Source: Symsagittifera roscoffensis (Eukaryota > Xenacoelomorpha > Acoela > Convolutidae). From it: 64,000 nt of DNA. Where the stretch lies: assembly GCF_963678635.1 (NCBI RefSeq), contig NC_087065.1:3954534-4018533 (forward strand). The letters run 5' to 3'. The notes below the pieces were generated by a model. That model did no database searches and was not told the origin of the DNA. It saw only the letters and a program-made list of their open reading frames with translations. The position numbers and the translations under genes are program-made. Positions 54,901 to 64,000 of this stretch are shown here, one piece after another (position 1 is the stretch's first letter; each line of letters begins with the position of its first letter).

Positions 54901-55260
54901 GTGAATGTGTTCCGTAAAGTAATAGGTCATTACTCAGGACGACCGTTATTCAATTTTTTCAAGGGGAAAATTGTCAAAATAACAGAAGATCACTCTTACA
55001 TCAATGATAAAGGCAAAGTGATAAGAAACAATCTTATCGCGTTAAAACCGAACAAAGTTAGATATAATCTGTCTGATTTAGATCATAGCAAGAAAGGAAG
55101 CCCACTGACACCAGCAGCAAATCAGCTGAATGTAGCCTCATCAAGTCCAGTGCCTGGGAATATTAAGTCGAAACATGTACATATTAACCAGAGACGTTTT
55201 ATCATCGGTTTCAGCGTCGTCCGAGGAATTAGAAGCAGGACCATCGACCAAAAGATTTAA
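54901..55260 (+). pseudogene. Possible integrase C-terminal remnant
   Basis: A 119-codon frame in which residues about 13-60 (FNFFKGKIVKI, IALKP) resemble the small beta-barrel that follows the integrase core in gypsy-type elements, where the chain normally ends in a LKPY-like motif. Weak evidence: no catalytic region is present. Confidence 0.35.
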
Positions 55261-55951
55261 AGAGTCAGGCCGATACGTATTGGACGTAACCAGGTTCATC
55301 AAGGAGGAAGTTCAAGAAGAGTCGGCTGATAGATTTGGCAGTCACTAGTCCTGCGAAAGAACCAATAGTGAATCTTACCTTGTCTTCGGCGAGTTCTTCA
55401 GTAAAGGGGGTAGAAGTGTTACCAGAGGCGAGGCAGGTTGAGGTTAGCTCACCGGCAATCCAGGAGCTTTTTGAGGCAATAGCTTCGGGAAATGCCAAGA
55501 ACAGATCAGCAAAAATCACTAAAAAGACTCTTCCTACATCTGTTTCGCCATCAGCCGCTGTTCCGGTTACGAAGTAACGGAGCAAAGTCACTCAAAAATA
55601 GTATTCAAGTTGAAGTAACCACTAACCAGGAAAATAAAGGGTCGATTGACCACACAAAAGAAGAGTTGCAAGCACAGAAATTAACAACAGTATCCATATT
55701 CAGAGTCATGGTGCTAATCTTGCAGTCTGAAATATTACTGCTAGCTGATACCGGTGAGCGATAGTGAAGGATTCACGTTTTAGTTCGACACTCTCTCTCT
55801 AATTTCTATTTAACCTCCGTTGAAAGATTACTGTTAAAATAATTGCTTTGTTCACGTAACTATTTGCTGAAACTAATTTGATATCGATATCTATGTTCAA
55901 TTTACGATTGTTATTGATAGTTCTTAACTGAGTTTTTTGTAGCGTTTCTAG

Positions 55952-57364
55952 GGACGAATAGTCTGCCTCAATTTCGTTTGGAACCTTTTTGAGAGGAACT
56001 AAATCGCTGCTTACGCGTTAAGGGAACGAACTATTTTGTGCGATAACTGTCCCGAACTCGCCAAGTTAGCATTTTTAAATACGCCTGTATTTCACAAAAA
56101 ATGATCACAGAAAATCATATTTTTGAGCTCCTGAAATCAATACATTTCATATCGTTTGAACAAATACCGCCATTAAAAGATATTTGAAAAATCGAATTCT
56201 ACCATGAAAAAAAAACCACCAGAATTTTTGCTTTTCTTTATAGATAGAACTATTTTTGTAACATATAGCGGCGCAATTTTCTCAAATCTTGCTCAAAAAC
56301 TGCTCAACTTGCCCAGATTTTTAGCGGTTTTTGAGCGTAGTTTTTACCAGGGTTAAGAAGCCTGTTCATATAAAGGGCAAAGCCTGCCTCTTGATAATCC
56401 ATTTCGAATAATTTTTGGGATAAGAAAAGGTTGTAAAACAATAAACTTCGAACAATATCAAAGATCCGGTGTGAAAATTTGAGTCGTACAAAATTAATGC
56501 AACTGATTGGCTAGCCTTAGTCCAATTTTATTGCGCGCGATGATTCGCTACGTTTTAATAATCGGGGCTACGTTTTCAGCATTTTGAATAAAAGCTTCAA
56601 AGCGCACATAACATAGTCCAGAGCATGACCAAATTGGCAGTTTTCAAACTCTCATAACTTTGCAAAAATTAATTGGAGATAAAATATTTTTTGCAATTGA
56701 TTTCAGGGAGTCGATATCTTCAATGGATTTTTAAAAAATTTTGATTAAAACTATTAGTTTGGCCGAAAATTGACTGAATAAAAAAAAGCACACCAAGGAC
56801 CAAGCATAAATACTCCGTTTTCGTCGAAAGCCGGAACAAATGAAATAAATTTTTGCTTTCAAAAACTTTTGGTCACATATTTTTAAGGGTCTTAGTGTCA
56901 TAAAAACAAAACTAAGCCCTTAAATCTACTTATCTGTACAAGCTACTTACATAAAGGTCTGATCACTAAATTATTTTACAATGCTGGTCTCAAAACAGAG
57001 TTGTCATAAAAAATGCATAAAGCTGCCAAATACGAAAAATGGAGCATAAAAGATTTCATGCGGTGGTAAGAAAAAACATCAGATTAACCAGCCATTGAAC
57101 ACTTTCAGATTAAATTGGATAAAATTGCAAACGTGCGTTTTACCAAATCACAGCGTTTTTTTATTATATCTAGCTTTTAACAAATTGTCAAGTATTACAT
57201 TATTTAAGATATCAAAAAGAATCAAAATACGCTCTAGTTTCTAATCAGAATATTTTTCCAAACATTTTCCAGAGCCTTTAGTAGATTTTTAGTTGTCTTT
57301 TTGTCGATATCAAAAAGCAATAATGTTATTCAACTTCTACTAAATTTGTTTTAATTAAATTGAA
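55952..57364. other. Intergenic, upstream of RGS22
   Basis: AT-rich with no gene or repeat recognised. The RGS22 promoter is expected in the right-hand part; no defensible motif seen. Confidence 0.5.
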
Positions 57365-60300
57365 ATGGAGACGGTTATCAATATAGTCCCTCCCGAAATC
57401 CACGAGGACCGACTGGAAGACTACCTGGCCACTGACGAGCTATTCGTTTCACAGCTGAACAAATACCTGTCGTTGCCGACCTTCAAAGAGAAATACCGAT
57501 TCAACGCGACTGATTGTGCGTTTGAGTTGATCGATGACGCACAGGAGAATTTGATGAAGACGATTGAGAAGGCGGCTGCCAAAGTGAAGAAGCCGGATGT
57601 TTCATTCTTGCCAGTAAGACAGGTCGCGGTCTCCACCCAGGACTACTTCAGGTATGATTTCGGAACATTAATTTTTGTTTTCATTTTGCCCGAAAACTTA
57701 GAATCAGAACATGAGTCCAAAATTTTGAGACTAAATTGTTTCCAAATTGAGCAGTCAAATTGCGCAAAACGAAATAAAATTGACGTTTCAATTGTGTTTC
57801 AAAAATTCAACGGCGCCATTCTATTTCGGTCAGCCTTTTTAAAAACAGAGTGTTAAACTCATGTGAGATAAAAGTAAATACAAAGAAAATTTTTTTCTTC
57901 ATATAATTGGTTCTATCTAAGACAACCTTAGACACTTTAATTGATTTTCAAAGCTGCTTTAAAGACTAAATTGCACCTGTCAGGTCAAGTGATTTTTTCT
58001 TTGCAAGTTTGAAGAAGAAAAAAAGATACAACTTTTTTGGGTCTATTTTAGGTAGATATTGAAAAATGACAAAAATTAAACGTTTTTAGGTGCAACTTGC
58101 CAGTCTTTAAAATTTGTTCACTCCGACTTAATATGCTTTCAGAACACTCTTTTGTCGACTACTCAAAATTGAGCAAAAACAATTCACTTGTTTGTGCTAA
58201 AACGGGTTAAAAATTTAGAACATGATGTCGGGTTCGTGTAGATTTTATTATCAACAACCGTTCAGCACAGGGTAATTAATGTTTAGAAACTTTATTCACC
58301 CTGATGAGCCGAGCAAAAACGAACTGGTTACGACTTACGACGTCCAGTGTCTCAACACCGAACAGGGACTGCACTGGACGCGAGAGACGAAGATGCCTCG
58401 TTTCCTCACGAGTACTTTATACAGCCAGTACCGAATCCTAAAAATACTCAACCAAGTCTCGGTCGGAACTCCGAAGCGGGTAAAAATAGTCGACGCAGAT
58501 CCGCTTCAAACTCCTCGTTCTATAATGTCAGCTAGAGGTAAAAGAGCCCAAATTAGAGACAAAATCGAAAAAGAACAGAGAGAAAAAGAGGAAAAAGCGA
58601 GAGAGGAACAAATTATGAGGGAGCAAAAACAAACAGAAGCTTTGGCGGCGGTCGCGAAACTGAGAAAAGCCGCCGATCCGACGTTACCTGGTCAGGACGA
58701 GATCGAAATTTTAAAAGTTTCAGTCGGCGATACTCCTTCGGAAGACTTGAGGGAATGGTACAAACATTTGAAAAAAGCCCAAGAAAAGCAGGAAAAAATA
58801 TACGGACCAGCGCCCAAACGACCAACCAGTGCTTCTTCGGGAATCGTCCGTCCCGGATCCAGACTAACGAGACGCCGAGAATCCCAAGAGAAGCCAGACG
58901 TTATTACTGAGACTCCGACTCTGGCATTAGAAAGCGACCGGTCTACGCCGATGCCATCCGAAAGCGATGTAAAACCCGAACAAGAATCGGATCTAACAGC
59001 TTCGGATCCGGTAGTCAATCGGCCACGGTCGGGATATATCTGCCAAATTGACGAATCGGAAACGAAGGTGGGAATGCTCCGTGAAAACCGAACGGTCCAA
59101 GAGGAAGCCAATGAAATTGAAGACGATGAAGAAGATTCTGCAGCGTCGAGTCCAAGATTGAACGAAGCTATTATTCACGACAGCAAAGCCGGAAGCTCTC
59201 AGGACACGAAAAGTGACAAAAGCGCAGGCAAGGAAAAATCTAAACAAAAAAGACGCACAAAATCCAAACCCGATTTATTCTTCAAAGGAGTTGAGGATTT
59301 TGATGGTTTTGTCAAATTCCTCCAAAACACGCCTGGTCTTCAAATGTTTGATTTCTGGCTTCAGTTAGATAAATGCAATTTCACTGACAGCGAACAAGAT
59401 TTAAAAAGCTCTTTGATTGAAATAAAGGACAAATATTGCTCAATTAGCAGTCCGCACGTTCTGCCGAACACTTTCCGGACAATGAACAACTTGCGACATA
59501 TTACGTCATTCACCAAACCTCAAGTTCGAGAGCTTCAAAATAAGGTTATCACGCCGCTAGTTAACTACTGGGTGCCTAAGTATCTCAATGAAAAGAAACA
59601 AAAGTTTTCAAAAGTTTTGAGCGAAAACGTTGCCTACTCTAATCATCACAAAGTTACGAAGTCTGCACAAGTTCTGAGCTATCCGGAACCAAAGACTCCT
59701 TCGGCCATTCCGCTCCGACCACGCACTTGCCTCCCGTCGATTGACATCTCGGCAGATTACGAGAACATTACGGGACCTCTTGAAGTTCCGGAGAAACGAA
59801 ATCGGGCTAAATCGGCTGCTGTTGTTGCGCAAAACACCGCGAAAGAGAACAGAGAACCACCGCCGTCGTCGACCCGAACTAAGTCGGCTCAACCTTCGCG
59901 ACGAGATATGGAGTCGGGTTTTGGCACTTTGACAACTTCTTTTGTTGACGATCTGGAAATTTTTGACGACAACGGAGACCAAGGTGACGACTTGTCCGAA
60001 AACGAATCCATCTCGGGTTACGCACCCGACTCGGGTCTAGGCTTCTCGGCTAAATCATCCCGTCCGACGACTGGAAAAGTTTCATCTCGAATGGCTAGTA
60101 GCGCTCGGAAGTCGGGAGAAATCCGGTTCGAAGATCTAAGCGACGAAGATACCGAATCTTTGCAGTCGTATGGGAGCTCAGTTCGCGACTTCAGGAATTT
60201 TATTGGCAGTGCAAAAATGGAAACTTTGCTGCAGACTCTAAAGAACGAGTTCAACACGTCGGGGGGAGTTTTTAGAAACTTTCTTCAGAACAGTAGTAAC

Positions 60301-62007
60301 AAAAATTGGATCAATTGTCTCGCATTCTGGAATGATTTGCAAAATTATCACTCGCTGTTTTATAAAGATTGCATTAGCACGGAAGATATTTTGCGCAAAG
60401 CTAAAGCAATTTTCGCCCTTTATATTGTGCTTACTGCTCCGAAGTCAATCAATTGTTCATCTGAAGTTCGGAGAACCGTTTCGGGTCAAATTACAAACCC
60501 CACCGAAGAACTTTTTGATTCTGCAGAGGAGTTTTCTCTCCAGAAACTAAGAGAACCCTGGTTGAAAATGCTTGAAGTTGAGGATTATGAGTACAAAAAA
60601 GTAGAACAATATTCAGTCAAACGACCTTTGGACATTGACCCCGAATACCTGAAGTTCCTGAACAAACAAGGAGTCGTGAAGGTTCACATGGACGTCGAGG
60701 ACCAAGAAGAAGAAATCGACGAAGAAAAGGAGCGTGAAGAACTGTACAAGAAGCTGGAGTTCGAAGTTCCTGAGGAGTTCAGATGGTGGAAGTTTGACGA
60801 CTTGCTTAAGAACCGAATCGAGTTCGAGTGTTACCGAAGATTCATTGCCGAGAATTACGGCACGACTGATTTGGCGTGCTGGGTCGATATCGAAGGTTTT
60901 AAACGAATGTCGCACGAGGAAGAAGAAATTCGCGACACTAAGGCGACAGAAATAAAATCGAAGTACTTGAACAAGAAGTACTTTTTTGGACCTAATTCGC
61001 CAGCTACGACTAAAGAGCAAGAGATGGTTCTGGCGTTAGCCGGAGGATGGGGCAAACAAATCGTACCTGAGCGACCGCCGAATGTAATGATAACCGAAGT
61101 TGGTCATTACACGAGAGCGCGACTGGAGAGGAAATGGTTGGCGATGTTTCTTGCGACGCCGGCCTTCGCGACTCGCCAGGTTAGCCGAGAGAAAAACGGA
61201 GACGCGACCGACGATGTAATAATGCAGAAGAAGAGAAAACAACTTCAGTTGAGTAAAATCATGGAGAGCAAATGGGTTTCATCTTCTAAAGAAGTGATTC
61301 AGTTTAGAAGAGCTCTTTTGAACCCTGTAACTTCAGAACAGTTTAAGAAATACGTGAGAATAGTGACAAAAGAAAACTATCTGGAAAACGATATCATTTT
61401 CTGGCAGGAGGTCCAGAAGTTCAAAGACTTGTTCCAGCCGCATGCCGACGACAATCTCGCCCTGGCTAAAGTCCAGATGATTGTTGCATGTTTCCTGGAG
61501 TCCATCATCCATCCGGCTGTCCAAGTTGATTTACCACCTGAACAAGTTCAGGATATTCTGGATAAAAGAAAGAAACCGACCGCTTACATGTTTCGTGAAG
61601 CACAACTGACCGTATTCAGGGTGTTGTATCCGCACTGGACTGAATTCTGCAGATTCAGACACAAGATGAAAAGCGCGAACAAAATTGACTCAAAGCTGGA
61701 TAAGAAATCGGACCGGCAGAAAATTAGACAGAAAAAAGCGTTCCAGAAAGGTCTGGACGCAGCGGGGGGAACCGGGAGCTCCACCAGCGACGGTGGACAG
61801 GAGGGATTCGCGGCGAGTAACGTAATGGATGACATAATAATGTCGCAAGGTGATAATGTTACGTCATGGAAGTACTCGGCGTATATCGATGCTCTCAAAA
61901 AGCAACATCAGACGTTGCTAGACGAAGTTTCATCTCGTGTTTCGGATTTAAGCGACAATAGTTCCATCATTGGGCCAATGTATCCCTCGGAAAACGGTGT
62001 AAAATAA
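57365..62007 (+). CDS. RGS22: Regulator of G-protein signalling 22 (RGS22)
   Basis: RGS domains bind active G-alpha subunits and speed GTP hydrolysis; vertebrate RGS22 is a testis- and cilium-associated member with several divergent RGS repeats. Two exons: 57365-57651 (95 codons plus 2 nt; donor GTATGA) and 58287-62007 (acceptor TTTAG), joining as an AG|A Arg codon to give 1335 residues, near the vertebrate length. The N terminus has the RGS22 signature (EDYLATDEL, FN-FLSLPTF-like, RFNA). Residues about 185-227 are a charged coiled coil, and 250-420 and 560-730 are low-complexity linkers. RGS-type repeats lie at about 428-532, 738-857, 927-1055 (KYLNKKYFFGPNSPA, AGGWGK) and 1092-1218 (SKWVSSSKEVIQFRRALLNP region, FWQEVQKFKDL, FREAQLTVF). 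An AATAAA overlaps the stop at 62003. The frame is intact, with a very large second exon. Confidence 0.88.
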
Positions 62008-62751
62008 ATAGATAGCTGAGTTATAAATTGAAGTAAAATCTAAAACAATGTTCTCAGATGTATTAATTTGTTTGTCATCAATTATAAAGCAAAGATAATT
62101 TTCCAGTTTAATACAAAAAAAATGTTATACCGATCCGAGGTTACAAAAATGGTAAACACTACTACTGTTTTATGTTTAGTAGCAAAATTTCGGGACCCAA
62201 ATTTTTATCCTAAAAACTCACAAGTAAATTTCTTGCAAATTGAACTTACATGAAAATTTTAGGACGAAAATTAAGGCAAAGGATCTATAACAGTTGAGTA
62301 CAGTAGTTTGCCTTGTTAAATTTGTTCCAAGTTCTGCCATTGATGTTTTTTTTTTCTGTCTCCGTTTTTCTTAAGAATGCAAAAATATTTTATTGTTTCG
62401 ACTTTCGAAAAAAGTTTACTTGTTGTCAAAAAACTTATACTTGGGGTGGTTTTTTACTCTTTCAAAGTTCGGCGATTGCAATAATTGTTTTACCAAAAAA
62501 CTTTATACCTCATTGAAGTTATCCCACTTTAAAAGCTATTTTACCATTGTTTGTTGTTTTTGTAAAAACCTGGGGGCTTGGAAAAATTTCAATTTGGCTA
62601 TGCTCGTGACAAATTTATGCACGTTACGAAGATTTTATTTATCATGATGATACAGTAGGGCGGTTTGTTTATGCGTGATGATTAATCCCATCCTGAAATA
62701 TCCTTCCAAATTGAATTTAGGTCATAAATCGTAATGCTCAATTTTTTAAAC
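62008..62751. other. 3' flank of RGS22
   Basis: Probable 3' UTR and spacer up to the satellite. AT-rich; nothing else recognised. Confidence 0.5.
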
Positions 62752-64000
62752 GTGTCGTTTGATGTTGTCCAATATTTACATTTTTTGAAAATTTTTCTGC
62801 GCAACAACTATCCGCTTCCGATTAAGGGGTAGTCGGAAAATTTAGGTTTTAGCCCTGATATACCACCAGTTTTGTTTAGTATGAAAGTTTGGCGCATATA
62901 TATCCTTTCTCCCCCAATGGGTTGTGAATTATTGTTGCCCAGATAAATTTCGTCAACTTGTAATTACCATTCAAAAGTTGGATAATTACCCTAAAAATGT
63001 ATAACTTTATGGTATGATATTCGGTTTAAAATTCCTAAAAGGAAATATTAGGCGTTGAAGGTACTAAAGTTTCAAGCAACCATTGTTTTTAATCGTGAAC
63101 TAAAGCGTTTTTAAAGGTGTCGTTTGATGTTGTCCAATATTTATATTTTTTGAAATTTTTTCTGCGCAACAACTATCCGCTTCCGATTAAGGGGTAGTCG
63201 GAAAATTTAGGTTTTAGCCCTGATATACCACCATCTTTGTTTAGTATGAAAATTTGGCGCATATATATCCTTTCTCCCCCAATGGGTTGTGAATTATTGT
63301 TGCCCAGATAAATTTCGTCAACTTGTAATTACCATTCAAAAGTTGGATAATTACCCTAAAAATGTATAACTTTATGGTATGATATTCGGTTTAAAATTCC
63401 TAAAAGGAAATATTAGGCGTTGAAGGTACTAAAGTTTCAAGCAACCATTGTTTTTAATCGTGAACTAAAGCGTTTTTAAAGGTGTCGTTTGATGTTGTCC
63501 AATATTTATATTTTTTGAAATTTTTTCTGCGCAACAACTATCCGCTTCCGATTAAGGGGTAGTCGGAAAATTTAGGTTTTAGCCCTGATATACCACCATC
63601 TTTGTTTAGTATGAAAATTTGGCGCATATATATCCTTTCTCCCCCAATGGGTTGTGAATTATTGTTGCCCAGATAAATTTCGTCAACTTGTAATTACCAT
63701 TCAAAAGTTGGATAATTACCCTAAAAATGTATAACTTTATGGTATGATATTCGGTTTAAAATTCCTAAAAGGAAATATTAGGCGTTGAAGGTACTAAAGT
63801 TTCAAGCAACCATTGTTTTTAATCGTGAACTAAAGCGTTTTTAAAGGTGTCGTTTGATGTTGTCCAATATTTATATTTTTTGAAATTTTTTCTGCGCAAC
63901 AACTATCCGCTTCCGATTAAGGGGTAGTCGGAAAATTTAGGTTTTAGCCCTGATATACCACCATCTTTGTTTAGTATGAAAATTTGGCGCATATATATCC
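62752..64000. repeat. 365-bp tandem satellite, at least 3.4 units, truncated by the window end
   Basis: Units start GTGTCGTTTGATGTTG at 62752, 63117, 63482 and 63847, an exact 365-bp period. The first unit differs at several positions from the next ones (for example TTTACATT for TTTATATT and CCAGTTTTG for CCATCTTTG); units 2 to 4 look almost identical. No coding frame. The array continues past 64000. Confidence 0.95.

Larger units (their letters stand above)
53627..55951 (+). mobile_element. Decayed short LTR retrotransposon (2.3 kb)
   Basis: About 262-bp direct repeats at 53627-53888 and 55689-55951 share AGTATCC, ATGGTGCTA(T/A)TCTTGCAGTCT, GATTCACATTTTAG(C/T)TCGA, ACTCTCTCTC, CTCCGTTGAAAG and TGATAGTTCTTA(G/A)CTGAGTTTTTTGTA. 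Just inside the left one is TGGCGCAGTCAGCAG (53899-53913), which fits a primer site for tRNA-Ser, as known from the Drosophila 17.6/297 group. The interior (1.8 kb) contains only remnants of coding sequence, so most of gag-pol has been lost. The LTRs differ at many positions, so the insertion is old. Confidence 0.75.

Noticed and set aside
62752-64000. CRISPR-like array
   Set aside because: Whole 365-bp units repeat without unique spacers, in a eukaryotic context; it is a satellite.

Overview
The window is animal nuclear DNA: AT-rich, with GT-AG introns and orthologues of three metazoan genes. I cannot name the phylum. Most of the sequence is transposable-element DNA and only about 5 kb is recognisable host coding sequence.

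Layout, left to right. (1) 1-2091: a 371-bp hAT-type MITE with an 8-bp target duplication, then a minus-strand gamma-glutamylaminecyclotransferase gene (GGACT-like). (2) 2092-31015: stacked LTRs of one Ty3/gypsy family, here called delta, alpha, beta and gamma. A roughly 25-kb minus-strand element bounded by 882-bp beta LTRs (3606-4487 and 27614-28495) lies next to an older alpha LTR that had already been duplicated in tandem. (3) 30111-39780: an older, broken relative of the same family, also on the minus strand. (4) 43436-50505: the first five exons of an N-acylglucosamine 2-epimerase gene (RENBP) on the plus strand, whose large introns hold TIR elements and G-rich tracts; the 3' half of the gene is not visible. 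(5) 53627-55951: a small decayed LTR element with a tRNA-Ser-type primer site. (6) 57365-62007: a two-exon RGS22 orthologue. (7) 62752-64000: a 365-bp satellite running off the window.

The 25-kb element is the unusual object. Read on the minus strand it runs: LTR, primer site, about 3-kb leader rich in one 7-bp motif, gag, protease-RT-RNase H, integrase, a long C-terminal extension ending in a TARG1-like macro (ADP-ribose-binding) domain, then a further 4.9-kb module of overlapping frames (222, about 320, 873 and about 238 codons) that resembles no family I know and has no env character, then tail, polypurine tract and LTR. Inside it, a 4534-bp segment (protease end to integrase) is duplicated in tandem with only two differences recognised, whereas the two LTRs differ at about 18 of 882 sites (2%), so the duplication is much younger than the insertion, or is an assembly effect. 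Comparison with the older relative shows that the macro domain is a shared family trait, that the UAG between RNase H and integrase replaced a Tyr codon, and that a 22-bp deletion at the gag-pol junction removed the last Cys of a gag zinc finger.

The three host genes are unrelated in function: amino-acid or peptide metabolism, amino-sugar metabolism and G-protein signalling (RGS22, a testis/cilium-associated protein in vertebrates). Nothing suggests co-regulation.
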